Shown: positions 34,375 through 44,774 of the stretch, in pieces
Position numbering within the stretch: the first letter of the stretch is position 1
Layout: each line of letters opens with the position of its first letter
Source of the DNA: Incurvaria masculella
Taxonomy: Eukaryota > Arthropoda > Insecta > Lepidoptera > Incurvariidae
DNA: 64,000 nt
Assembly (NCBI GenBank): GCA_946894095.1
Contig: OX335657.1
Coordinates: 16,926,001-16,990,000, forward strand
Reading direction: 5' to 3'
Program-made: the position numbers and the translations under genes
The notes under the pieces: generated by a model
Told to the model about the DNA's origin: nothing
Database searches by the model: none
What the model saw: only the letters and a program-made list of their open reading frames with translations

Positions 34375-35095
34375 ACCACGCTCAGCGAGGCACCATGCCA
34401 GCGGATTTGCGGACTATCGCTGAGCTATCGAGCTTGCTCAAATTACGCTTGAAGACTCCCAGGTTATAGGTATGAGGAAAGGTAGCCGCCGGCAGACAGT
34501 TTTATATCCTGGCGGTGCGGCAGAGAAATGAGTTTGATAAACGGTTAATTCACAAAAGCCTCAAGGGGTGATTTGATTCTCTGCTACGGGTGCTCCGGAT
34601 ATAGGTAGGATGGGCAGTAATAAGGGCTGCAAGTTCCAAAGAACAATATCCATGGCAGCACCTTTAGAACAAACAGAAATCGTCTGGACTTCAAGCCAAC
34701 AACCGGTCCGTCTTTGTTGTTGGCTTGGAATCCCAAGGACTTGAATTTAGTCCAAGGACGCCAATAGGTACTGGAGACTGCCTTCCCATATGTGGAACGG
34801 TATTCCAACACCGACCTAATCTGTGATTTGCACAAAATTAGTAGTTGTACCGATCAAAAGAACCTTCTGCCACGATATAGAATCCCCTGTTTCTGCGATG
34901 CAATTTTGGTCATGAATTCAATAGAACGCTGAAAACTCACGTCTTTGGAGATATTGCAGCCCAGTAGTTCCAGGTGCTCCGAGCCTATCCTATAGGATAA
35001 AATAACACGAAAGATTTTTCCCGTGCCGTAGAAGCGGTGGTTGCCTGCGAAACATACATTTCTGACCTATAGAGACCGGAATAGTATTGGATTTT
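34375..35095 (-). pseudogene. Jockey/CR1-like retrotransposon ORF2, decayed 3' part
   Basis: The minus strand, read across several frameshifts and stops, shows segments typical of the region after the reverse transcriptase: LELLGCNISKDVSFQ, then KIASQKQGILYRGRRFF, CKSQIRSVLEY, then HGYCSLELAALI, HPTYIRSTRSRESNHP and TYNLGVFKRNLSKLD. It is a dead, 5'-truncated copy. The frame 34584-34835 is only one piece of it. Confidence 0.7.
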
Positions 35096-35387
35096 TTTTT
35101 TCCATAGATGGTACGGACAGATGTAAATTTTATAGAAAATAATTCAAACTCAAATATATTTAAAACAATGGAGTAACTTGGTAATAACTTGTCGCCAGTC
35201 TCAAAATATAAAACATAATGTATTCAGTAGAGGGTACAGCTTTATTATTTAGTTTAAAAAAGTCGAAGAAACTTCAACTTTTTTCAACTTCAATTGTACG
35301 CAACTTTTTTAATTTAAAAAATTGTTTTGCTTTATATATTCTGGATGTTGACATACCTATCTTCGTCATCTATCATTCTATCTTTAT

Positions 35388-35792
35388 ACGGCTCGTAGCC
35401 TAGTGGCGCAAGGACTGGCCTAGCGTACCAGAGGCCCGGGTTCAATACAAACTTGCACCACGTCTGTCTCTTTCAGAGTTCGATAAGTGCATTTCGTCAC
35501 GAATGCGAGCTGCTCCGTGGTTCGGAATCCATGTAAAACTGTAGGTCCCCTTCCCCTACTAGGTGGTAGGGTTTAAGCCCGCCCGGGTTGGTACCATCGC
35601 ATTGGATGAAAAGATGGTCGAAGCGGCAATGAAAAATTGACCGTGTTTTCCATCCAGTTCAATGTAGCCGTGCTCATAAAGGGAAGGTCCTGGCATGGCA
35701 CCTAATTCCTTCGGGAGTGGTGTATTGGGCTAATATCATAACGGTAGTTGTGTGGTATTAGCCATCCATGTCAGGTCGCATAGAAAAAAACT
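35388..35792 (+). mobile_element. tRNA-headed SINE
   Basis: Head CGGCTCGTAGCCTAGTGGCG with B box GGGTTCAATAC, then the shared body through GGTGGTAGGG, GTTGGTACCATCGCATTGG and GTGTGGTATTAGCCATCC. Nearly parallel to 15619-16068 but without its extra 3' segment. Confidence 0.88.
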
Positions 35793-35799
35793 GTAGTTT

Positions 35800-36206
35800 A
35801 CAGGCCAACCTATTACAAGTAACATCAAAGTAAGGAGTGACTATTTGTTCGACGCATCTCATGTTTACGCCAATGTGATTCACGCGGCGTAAGCAACACC
35901 TTGACCACGCCCTCGAAGCAAGGCCCGCGTGTAGATCGACCTCTTACGACTTAAATTCCCTCTTTTATTGCTATTCATTTTAGCTAAATGATAAAAGGAG
36001 CATACGTAAAAAGTAAGGGAGAGCTTAACTGATGTGGTGAAACTCCCCCTTTTGTGATGCCGAAATACTACTGTTATTGCCCCTCTGAAAATTCTGTTTC
36101 AGGATCATTTCCTGATTACTGATCCTTTAGTTCTTGCTCCCCATCGCAGCTCCAGAGACGATCCTCATAGACCCGAGAGGCGGCGACGCAGGGTGATGGT
36201 TGTTAT
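35800..36206. other. Anonymous region, partly repeated
   Basis: 36027-36050 (GAGCTTAACTGATGTGGTGA) resembles the arms of the inverted repeat that follows. No gene was seen. Confidence 0.35.
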
Positions 36207-36594
36207 GTTACTTTCACAATTATAATATTAGTATGGGTGAGGAAGAGGTTAACTGATGTGGTGAAGCTGTTTGTACCCTAAGGGCCCATTCAGGTAAGAG
36301 TGAGTTCGAATTCGTCGCTAAATAAAAACTCGCTGTTTTAAATAGTTCATGTTTCCACACTACTTAAACATCATTTTAGTTTAGCAAAAATAAGGTTTGA
36401 CCCATAAATACGTTGGAAGCATGCATTACAGTTCCGTTATTTTAATAATAATACATTTCCCAGCTATTTTTAGGTTAACTCACTCCCGAACTCGAAGTCA
36501 CTCTTACCTGAATGGGCCCTTAGGGTACAAACAGCTTCACCACATCAGTTAACCTCTTCCTCACCCATACTAATATTGTAATTGTGAAAGTAAC
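36207..36594. repeat. 388-bp inverted repeat around MITE family A, copy 3
   Basis: Arms of about 75 bp, GTTACTTTCACAATTATAAT..GTTTGTACCCT and its near-exact reverse, extend the MITE (36280-36522) outwards. The outermost part matches the 5' end of the Helitron-like sequence that follows. Confidence 0.8.
36280..36522. mobile_element. MITE family A, copy 3
   Basis: AAGGGCCCATTCAGG to CCTGAATGGGCCCTT, more diverged than the other two copies. Confidence 0.8.
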
Positions 36595-36829
36595 TCGTTT
36601 TCAAGCCTAAACCGATGAACCAATTTTGATGAATTTCGATATACTAAGAGATAGTTTAGGCCTTGGAGACATAAGCTACCTTAGGAGGCAAAAATTAAAT
36701 TCGAAGGGGGTGAAAGAGGGGATAAAACTTTGTATGGGGAACTCATAAAATGTAATATCCAGGAAATCATTCGGCTCGACATTAATCCAAATTGACATTG
36801 ACCCGAGCAGAATCAGGAACCTTAGCTAG
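36567..36829 (+). mobile_element. Helitron-like element, 5' end altered
   Basis: ATACTAATATTGTAATTGTG at the left, a middle block AACCGATGAACCAATTTTGA, and a 3' end ACCCGAGCAGAATCAGGAAC with CTAG at 36826-36829 followed by T. These suit a small non-autonomous Helitron whose start was rearranged with the inverted repeat. Confidence 0.6.
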
Positions 36830-36997
36830 TTTTTTTATATATTCTCCTTTAATCCTGCAGCCAGAATTAATATAATTAATAAAAATTGTTGTTTTTTTGT
36901 GTTTGAAGTAGAGGCAGCACCATAACCTGTTTTATTGGAGATTTATTAATTCTCTTACAATCGTTGATAAGTCTTCAATCAATGCAGCAAGCATTAA

Positions 36998-37114
36998 CAG
37001 TCGTGTTCAGAGAGAACCTGTGAAAATGTAGAACGAGATAAGCACTGGACTAACAATACAAAAACCGGTTTAGTCCGATCTTAACACGCGTAGTCCGCCC
37101 ACTTTGAATAATGC
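36998..37114. mobile_element. MITE family H, copy 1
   Basis: CAGTCGTGTTCAGAG with the core CTGGACTAAC..AAAAACCGGTTTAGTCCG. The family (110-130 bp) recurs at 42833-42945, 44203-44305, 44599-44702, 53619-53734 and 55188-55315. Confidence 0.75.
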
Positions 37115-37182
37115 TGGAAGCCTTTTACTTATGATATTTAAAGCAATTTGGGTGTAAAGCGAAGTTATTTTCTTTATTATTT

Positions 37183-37570
37183 GTCAGCCTCAATAGCCCA
37201 GTGGCGCGACACTTCGGCGATCGCTCTCCGAAGTTAAGCAACGCTGGGTCAGGTCTGGTCTTGGATGGGTGACCATTCGACGGTTGAGAGAGGCTGGCCG
37301 TGGTTCGGATTTCACGTTAAACTGTAGGTCCCCTTCCTTACTTACTAGGTGGTAGGGTTAATCCCGCCCGGGTTGGTACCATCGCATTGAATGAACGATG
37401 GTCGAAGCGACAATGAAAATTGTCCGTGTTTTCCATCCAGTTCAATGTAGCCGTGCAATATAAGGAAGGTCCTGGCATGGCACCTAGTTCCCATGTGGTG
37501 TGTTAGGCTAATACCATGACAGAAGGTGTGGTATTAGCCATCCATGTCCAGTAACATAAAAAAATAATTA
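37183..37570 (+). mobile_element. SINE with 5S rRNA-like head, full copy
   Basis: The first bases (TCAATAGCCCAGTGGCGCGA) look like the tRNA-type A box region. From about 37219 it matches the 5S rRNA internal promoter: CTCCGAAGTTAAGCAACG, then GGTCTTGGATGGGTGACC. From 37300 the body is the same as in the tRNA-headed SINEs (GTGGTTCGGATTTC, ACTGTAGGTCCCCTTCC, GTTGGTACCATCGCATTG, GGTCCTGGCATGGCACC) and it ends in an A-rich tail. Confidence 0.88.
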
Positions 37571-37945
37571 ATTCATGAACTTATAAGATCCTAAACGTGT
37601 CCAGGCGGTCCGGACAGATGGCTGACAGAAAAAGGTGGGGACACTAATCATGACAGAAAAATGTTTACTCGGTTCAAGAGGCACCTTGGCAGAGTACAAC
37701 GTACCTACCTAGGACAGGTCTCGCGGCGCGGGTGACGTAACAGTTTGTTTCGTGCTCACAATAGAATGATTAGGACTTCGCTACGTGTATCAGTCCAAGT
37801 TGTGTCACGCAATTTACCTCAGCGGGCGTGTAAAAACGAAGTTTCCAACACGTCTCAATGATGCATAGCTTAACAATAGACAAAGTTTAATATTATGACT
37901 ACTCCAAGAAGAATTACCATCAGTAGAAATACAAAATTCAACTAT

Positions 37946-38092
37946 ACTAAGCCTGGTTTCTGTTGCTAAAGGGCTTTTGTTGCTAAAGTGCTGATTATCT
38001 TGTAGGTTGTGTGATTGCAATCTGCTAGTAAAGGCCCTTAATATGTGGCGATTAAGCTAATTAGCAGTAGGTGAAAAGGCCCTTAGAGTTCA
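37946..38092 (+). mobile_element. MITE family K, solo copy
   Basis: AAGCCTGGTTTCTGTTGC.., CTAAAGTGCTGATTATCTTG to GGCGATTAAGCTAATTAGCA and GTGAAAAGGCCC. Similar to the units at 4021-4456. Confidence 0.75.
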
Positions 38093-38164
38093 ATTAATGA
38101 AATTACTTTAAATATTGCCAACGCTGACAATATTCTAGTTTACACTTATTTTGGTGAAATAAAT

Positions 38165-38420
38165 TATTTTAATGTAACTGGACATTAATGGCTACTATCA
38201 CACCTACAGTTATGATATTAGCCCAAACACACCAAGTAGATACTAGGTGATATGCCATGAACTTCCATATATTGCAAGCATGGACGTATTGCAAGACTAC
38301 ATTGAACTGGGTAGAGATCGCGGACAATTTCCATTGCCGCTTCGACCATAGTTCATTTACTGATACCAACCCGGGTGGAGTTAAGCGTACAACCTAAGGA
38401 AGAGGACCTACAGTTACACG
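38165..38420 (-). mobile_element. SINE body, reverse
   Basis: AACTGGACATTAATGGCTAC to GGACCTACAGTTACACGTGG, matching the shared body in reverse. Part of the frame 38375-38854 overlaps it and is not a gene. Confidence 0.75.
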
Positions 38421-38624
38421 TGGAATCTGGAGTTTTTCTAGCACTTTCACAAAAGCCATCCTGGGTGGTGATCCCCACAAAACCCAAGAAATGTGAGGGG
38501 CCCAGGTCTCTGTTTGAAGAGCCTAGAGCTTCTACTTGTCTTAAATCTATGACCGCTCCATGCGCACCCTACGTTTCCATACCTGCTGTACCGATAATTT
38601 CATGGCAATTTTTATATATTCTCT

Positions 38625-38870
38625 ACTATCGAAGCCCTTTCACACACACCAATTTCGTCTACCAATTTCGCCAGCTGCTGTTTACTCACAATTTGGAATT
38701 CTTCTACATTCCCTCCTCCAGTCCATGGTATGTTTCGCTGCTTGGGGTCTACCCTTGCAATATGTTCATAAACTATCGTAGTTCTTTTTTGAGGGCTCTT
38801 TCTTTAATAAATGTGTCCTTGCTTCTCGACCGATCTACATACATATTACATTGATCAGATTACCTTACTA
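38625..38870. mobile_element. Family L element, decayed
   Basis: Contains CAATTTCGCCAGCTGCTG, CACAATTTGGAATTCTTC, then the right arm AATGTGTCCTTGCTTC. The middle is shortened. Confidence 0.55.
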
Positions 38871-39544
38871 GAACCGAAACTGCCTACATCTCTACTTTGA
38901 AGAGTTTTGTGATTCTCGTGTTTTCCTCTTACGCCTGGATGAGCGGATACGAATAATGGATGAGCGGGCGTCATCCATTATTCTAAGTTTATGAGGAGGC
39001 TGGTAACAGGTGGCGAAGGTTCAACTTCTGAACCTTCTCCAGGGAACTAAACAATAAAACAAAAACATCTAAAAAATGCAAAACAACTTATAGCTAAAAG
39101 TGAGTCACAATCGCTGTGGTAGTTATGGAAAATAAAACCAATCTCATCATAAATCTCCATGGAACAAGCTAGGCTTGAAAGCTTTCCCTTAAGGATCTAC
39201 TCCACAGAATAACTTTCTTTGATCAGTGATCTACTCCAACTAACTGAAGATAGGCGTCCTTCTAACTTAGATACAATAGGTTATACGAAGCTAATAGTTT
39301 TTGGTCAGGCGTAAAAAACTGACGCAACTGTGAAGGAGGACTCCCAGCTTTTGTTAGATGAGCTTAACTTTATCATTGATATGGCATCAAAAATACAGGT
39401 CATGCGTCAGGTCGTCCCAAAGAATCCATATGATTTCGTCAATACGCTGAGTTGTACCCTTCAAGATATAATAGGAGTTACACTGAACGGAGTCCGCTTC
39501 GGACTGAATACGCACGCCTGCAACGTGGTTCTGAGCCGGTACTC

Positions 39545-39709
39545 TAAGGGCCGAGTGCACGAAAGCACAAAAAATCAAAATCAACGTCAACGTATGATAA
39601 AACACGTCACTTTGTGTGAACAGGATGGAAGGAACTCTATTCAGTTCACTAAAAGTGACGTGTTTGAACATTGATTAATTCAACCATTTCTTTGTGCAAC
39701 CGGAGCTAA
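39545..39709 (-). mobile_element. MITE family I, reverse copy
   Basis: TAAGGGCCGAGTGCACGAAAG to TGCAACCGGAGCTAA, with AACGTCAACGTATGAT and AAAAGTGACGTGTTTGAACA. Frames 39330-39674 (plus) and 39387-39671 (minus) run through it and are not genes. It abuts family F copy 2. Confidence 0.8.
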
Positions 39710-40037
39710 GTTGTCACCTAAATTGGCGTTACGGCAAACTGATCGACTGGCGTTTTCAAATGTATGGAGAAATTGAAGCGCGCGCGCAGCGGGCGTTAAG
39801 CGAACTAACATTTGCGAGTCCGAGCTTGATTTGACAGCTTACTCAACGTTGCCGTAAATACGTCTACGTTGCCGTGTACGTCCACTCCGAGTTTCATACA
39901 AATCGGAAGTCCGCGTTTGACTTTGACAGCTTGAAGAAGTAAAACCACAGAATATCTAGTGAAAACTTGTATGAAGTTTGGAGAAAACGCCAGTCGATCG
40001 GTTTGCCGTAAACGCCAATTTAGGTGAGAACTCAGAC
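39709..40037. mobile_element. MITE family F, copy 2
   Basis: AGTTGTCACCTAAATTGGCG to AAATTTAGGTGAGAACTCAG, with outer arms CCGATCGACTGGCGTTTTC style on both sides. Confidence 0.88.
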
Positions 40038-40486
40038 TGACCACTCTCTGTTTTCCAGGGTTATGGTTTGTTTCAAATTAATTTTAACATACAGGTAACA
40101 TCATTGAACCGGCATCTTTAAGGCTTGAGTGTTTTTTAAATTATCATGCCATGAAGTCACATGTGTTTTTATAAAATGTTTCGATGAAATAGTAGGCACT
40201 GGTATTTGGGCAAACAATTTATAGTCCACGTGTTAACGATGACTACAAACGAATCCAAAGTGTTCCGGTGGTAACATGTTAATTGTTTCGACATTTTAGT
40301 TCATCATAATGATAGCTTCTGTTACTACCATTTTTCAATGAGAACTCGACAATCTCTTTGAACATGCCGGAAAATGAGATTTGTATGGACGATATAGTAA
40401 TGTGCATGACACAATTTAAACGAAAACAATATTTCATAACAAAAATTAAAAAAATTATAACTAAACTAAATTAAAATATTCTTCTG

Positions 40487-40610
40487 CAACGTCTTTTTTT
40501 AATGTTCCTAGAACACTAGCGGCTTTTCCGCGCTGAATAGCCAGACTAATTTTTTGGTAAAAGTAGGCCCCCGATTGTGGGACCCCGGTGTCCTCCCTCA
40601 ATTTGACACA
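40487..40610 (-). pseudogene. Non-LTR retrotransposon ORF2, short C-terminal fragment
   Basis: The minus strand reads REDTGVPQSGAYFYQK and then ISLAIQRGKAASVLGTL, the same C-terminal motif as at 30299-30607. Upstream the frame is broken. Confidence 0.7.
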
Positions 40611-40866
40611 AAGTCTCTCCGAGAAAGATATAGTAATTATTCATTTTGGTGTACAATTATTAAACAACCATGGTTTATTTTTCTGGTATAAGGCAAATCA
40701 GAATTGATAGATTTCAACCGCTGCAAACTCTGAAAAACTTGAGCAAATCGAATTAAAGTCTCAGCGATGTATTTACTGAAGTAATTACTGTATTCACAGC
40801 GGAAATCTGTGTCTTGCTTGCTGCACAGCGCTAGGGGTCGCGGCGCGGTAGCTTCCAGCAGACCTA

Positions 40867-41096
40867 CAGGTCTATTCCTGGAATTCAGTAATCAGGAATC
40901 AGGAATCCTGAGTCTAGAATATCGTTTTTATAGCGATTTTCAAAGCGAGTTTTTCTACGGAAAACCTTGATTGATTAAAAAGACTATGCTCCGAAATATT
41001 TTCGTCAAGAAAATCGCTTTGAAAACCGCTACAAAAGCAGTTTTCTAGACTCAGGATTCCTGATTCCTGATTACTGAATGCCAGGAATTGACCTGC
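40867..41096. mobile_element. MITE family E, copy 4
   Basis: CAGGTCTATTCCTGGAATTC to ATGCCAGGAATTGACCTGC. Directly followed by another copy. Confidence 0.88.
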
Positions 41097-41097
41097 T

Positions 41098-41284
41098 ATT
41101 CCTGGAATTCCGTAATCAGGAATCCTGAGTCTAGAAAGCGTTTTTTTCGACGGAAAACCTTGATAAATTGAAATACTATATTCCGGAATCATTTAAGTTA
41201 AGAAAATCGCTTCGAAAACCCCTATAAAAGCGGTTTTCGAGACTTACTGATTCCTGATCACCGAATTCCAGGAATAGGACTGCT
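41098..41284. mobile_element. MITE family E, copy 5, head to tail with copy 4
   Basis: ATTCCTGGAATTCCGTAATC to GAATTCCAGGAATAGGACTG. The two copies share the junction ACCTGCT. Confidence 0.85.
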
Positions 41285-41927
41285 GAGCCCGAGGTCCGCG
41301 TTCGCGCCGCATCGCGTTTTCTTTTCAGATTCTTTATTTTTATAAATTGCATTTAATCGGTTGCAAGTTGTCCGTAGAATCCATAAAGCTGTCCCAAAAG
41401 TCGACGGTAACCCGAAAGCAGGTGATAGACCAAGTCGTGACAGCTCTCAGAAAAATATCAAAATTATCTAGGATTTTTATTTACGGCACTATGCGTATGC
41501 AAGGAAAAAAAATCTACATATTGTGATGATCATTGTAATAATGTTGCTACACATTTTTAATTTTGCTTAGATTTATTTTTGGTATGTTGCCCTGAATGGG
41601 TTAAACAAGCATTGCAGTTCATATTAGTTTTATCGAAATCGCGTGAAATGTATGTGAACTGCGATATTTTTATAAGATTCCTTTTTTTACTGTCCATCTT
41701 ATTATTCAAAGTCTATTTAGATTGAATTACGTTAGCCATATTTATCAATTTTAATTTTATTTTGATATTAGCATACTTTGTGTTAAGATTAAATTGTTAT
41801 GCCTTTAGAAGTGTGTTCATGCCTGACGTTGTAGAGAATGGCTGATAAATCGATGGAATGAAAATAAAAATTACGAGACAACCGGTGAGAACGAACGATG
41901 TATATGTATTATTTACACATAGTTTTG

Positions 41928-42057
41928 TAAACTTAGACTAAGTGGACGTTGAAAAAAAAAATCCAGCGGAGTTTCTCGCCAGTTCTTCGTTGGAATTGAA
42001 CTTGCTAATGATAAAATATGACAAATTCTAGTGGAACGTACTGTCTATGGATGATTC
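41928..42057 (+). mobile_element. Retrotransposon 3' UTR fragment
   Basis: AACTTAGACTAAGTGGACGT, CCAGCGGAGTTTCTCGCCAG, GCTAATGATAAAATATGAC and ACTGTCTATGGATGAT recur at 51629-51768 and 55798-55968, each near A-rich AATAA sequence. This looks like the 3' end of one non-LTR family, inferred from repetition and the tail. Confidence 0.55.
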
Positions 42058-42270
42058 TGAAAGCTATCTTAAATTTATATTGAAAAGTCCTTAATTAAAA
42101 TTGAAAAAGATTGAAGAGCAATCCAATCCTATTTCCTTGATGTCATCCGACTCTCAGTTTTGACATAAAATGTATGGAACGAATGTCAAAATTTTAGACG
42201 TTTTTTAAACAGCATTAGACAAATTCGTTTTCTCTATTTATGCGTATACAAACGATAACCAACTAGACTA

Positions 42271-42817
42271 GGAGGTCGCGACAAAAATGGTAACGATAAC
42301 GTAAATGGCTGAAACTGGGATCACAGGATTAAGAGCAACCCTCTGTAGATAAATGTGTCAGCCTGCCTGCGCCAAGTGGTTGCATTACGTAGATAAGGCG
42401 CCTGAAAAAAATGTTACGATGACAAATAAAATATATGACAAGGTAAATGACTGCAAATAACAAAGCATGAAAGTATCAGTACATACTTGCTTAGTAATAC
42501 TAAAACTGAACAAATCTTTGTTTGCATTTCGTAGATATATGCGATTTAGGTTTCAGATATAACTTTAGGTATATTTAAGTATTTAATTAAAAAACCGACT
42601 GGTAATTGTTGCATAATTAATAGGTAGTCATGTTTCTAGACAGTCAGTACATTCATCAGTAGGAACATACCGACATCTATTTTATATAGCCAATCTATAT
42701 AGTGCAACCACTTGGCGCAGGCAGACGGACATATTTAGCATCAGAGGGTTGGTCTTTGAGATATGAACCCATATTCAGCCATTTACCTTATCGTGACCAA
42801 AAATGTCGTGACCTCCC
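42271..42817. mobile_element. Long-TIR element family M
   Basis: 547 bp with inverted arms of about 125 bp: GGAGGTCGCGACAAAAATGG, GTAAATGGCTGAA and GCCTGCGCCAAGTGGTTGCA on the left, with the reverse on the right. The interior of about 290 bp is AT-rich without a frame. Confidence 0.8.
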
Positions 42818-42832
42818 GGAATAAACCACTTA

Positions 42833-42945
42833 CAGGTGTATTCAGAGTGGGAGGACTAACTTTAATACGCAGGGCTAAAAAACCGGTGATTAGTCCGGTG
42901 CTAATCTAGTACTAAGATTTGACAGGTGCTCTCTGAATACGACTG
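42833..42945. mobile_element. MITE family H, copy 2
   Basis: CAGGTGTATTCAGAGTGGG to CTGAATACGACTG, complete. Confidence 0.8.
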
Positions 42946-43165
42946 TTAATATATATCTAGTAAGTTAAGTGACTACGGTGTACTACGGTTGTAAACTGCG
43001 TAACATTTGTACACCCGATGAACCGATTTTCCGGCATCCATACCCCTTACTATTGGCAGGCCCAATTTTCTCAATAGGTTTTATTGCAAACGTCGAGCTT
43101 CGAACCACCAATCGAATAGCAATAATCAAAACATCGATGCAACACAGTTGCAGGCATTCACATGC

Positions 43166-43381
43166 TTATGTCTGCAACAACAAACGCAGACGCAGGCACA
43201 CAGTGCACATTTGACCGACACGCTTCCTCACGCACGAGGCCCGTCTTGCTTCGAGTCGAGAGCGAACTAACCGCCAGTCACTCGACAGAAGCGAGCGCCA
43301 GTGTTCGTCCCCGCACGCACTCGCTCGTAAATTGCGAACGTTTTTGTTGACTGTTGACATCGCTCGGAGTTCGAAAGGAAA
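43166..43381 (+). promoter_or_regulatory. GC-rich probable promoter and 5' leader of a second gene
   Basis: A CpG-containing, GC-rich stretch (CACGCACGAGGCCCGTC, CGAGAGCGAACTAACCGCC) stands out from the AT-rich surroundings and runs straight into the start codon at 43382. No TATA box is seen. The two frames within it (43162-43350, 43166-43435) are not called genes. Confidence 0.4.
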
Positions 43382-43439
43382 ATGGCGGGAATCGTCGCTT
43401 TCGTGTCTGTCACCATTCTGGCGCTGTTCGTGCAAACCG
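43382..43439 (+). CDS. First coding exon of a secreted protein, possibly another Ly6-family gene
   Basis: ATG in a good context (GGAAAATGG) opens a hydrophobic leader MAGIVAFVSVTILALFVQT, a clear signal peptide. The donor G|GTGAGT at 43440 is strong and phase 1, the same as exon 1 of the Ly6 gene at 11293. A second strong donor, A|GTAAGT at 43572, is also phase 1 and would extend the exon to 43571, adding a segment with a CPSC pair. No following exon with a CxxC start was found in the window, so family membership is an inference from exon shape only. Confidence 0.6.
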
Positions 43440-44202
43440 GTGAGTCGATAGCATCTCCGGTTTTACTGTCAGGGCGTAGAGACGCTAATCAATTCAGAAA
43501 TTCTACGCGCGGAATGTATTTGAATACATTTTGCCCTTCTTGCTCAAGAGGATATGAAATTCTAGATTATAGTAAGTCAATGCTTGTAGTATATTCTTAA
43601 GTTAGTTATTTGCACACGTCGAACATAAAAACAACTAGGCGAATCAAAAACAAACCATTTTTAAAATGCGAAGACGACCGACGACTAAATACAGTCACAC
43701 AATGTAAAAACAACGCACCGCTATTAAACACATAAACTTAATTATTCTCATAAGGTTGAATATCGTGACCCAGACATGTCAGGTCATCATGACAGAATAT
43801 GTACCTGAATATGTACGTTTTATGTTGAAGTACCTTACACAAATGGAGTTGCCTTTCAAAAGAGAGTGCCGAAAAGTACTTAAATGCGTATTGTTGTTTG
43901 TCAAGGCACTTTCCCTTTCACTAACACGTACTCGTAACCACCAATTTCCGACCGTAAACTAAGGTGAATTTAACTCTATTGCCCACTGATAAGACCAACA
44001 TTCAAGCGTCATTACTTAGGCCAATCGTTCTCTAATTTTAGACTCTACGGCTTACGTTCAAAGCTTACTCTACATTGAAAGTTTCACTCAGTTTTGTTGG
44101 AAGCGTGGCACAGTTTTATTTGGGAAACGAAGCCAACATACCAGGGCCCTTCGTTTGACCTGTGAAGACTTTATGAAGGTGTGCTACATTTTTAGAAACA
44201 TG

Positions 44203-44305
44203 CAGCTCTATTCAGAGTGGGCCGACTAACTTTAATCCGCCGGGCTAAACCAATTTTGTATGGTTAGTCCGGTCCTAATCTCGTACTAAGTTTTGACAGG
44301 TGCTT
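44203..44305 (+). mobile_element. MITE family H, copy 3
   Basis: CAGCTCTATTCAGAGTGGGC with core TATGGTTAGTCCGG; the right end is truncated after GACAGGTGC. Confidence 0.75.
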
Positions 44306-44445
44306 TGGTCTTTTAGTTTTGAGGTCCCTTATCCCACCAGCGAATTTTTGCAGAAAAGTGTTTGAGGATAATTTAACGTAGGTCGTTCTTAATTTATAGT
44401 TAAAACAACATAGCCTTACCTAACAATACACGTCAATTAATAATA

Positions 44446-44469
44446 AATTAATTAATTAATTAATTAAGA
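44446..44469. repeat. TTAA run
   Basis: A short ATTAATTAATTAATTAA tract. Confidence 0.85.
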
Positions 44470-44598
44470 AGAAAATGAAGGAAAAATGTTCATCGAAGAG
44501 CGATCCGAAGCGACGTTGGCAATTTTAAAATGTTAATTAAAAAGTTGGCCAGAGCTCCCGCGTATATGGCCAGTTATTATGCTAAGACAAGACTCATA

Positions 44599-44702
44599 CA
44601 GTCGTATTCAGAAAGCACCTGTCAACACTTACTACGAGATTAGCACCGGACTAACCATACAAAAACCGGTTTAGTCCGGCGGATTAAAGTTAGTCCGCAC
44701 AG
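44599..44702 (-). mobile_element. MITE family H, copy 4
   Basis: Opposite orientation to 44203-44305: CAGTCGTATTCAGAAAGCAC with CCGGACTAACCATAC. Confidence 0.75.
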
Positions 44703-44774
44703 CGGCACAGCTGTTCGACGTTACTCGTGCGTGGCTTAGCCAAAGTATGGTGTTACCACTCATCTCGAGGGCAA

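Noticed and set aside
38375..38854. 159-codon frame
   Set aside because: It begins inside an inverted SINE and continues through a decayed family L element, so openness is by chance.
39330..39674. 114-codon plus-strand frame and 94-codon minus-strand frame
   Set aside because: A large part of both is the family I MITE at 39545-39709, and the rest has no family match.
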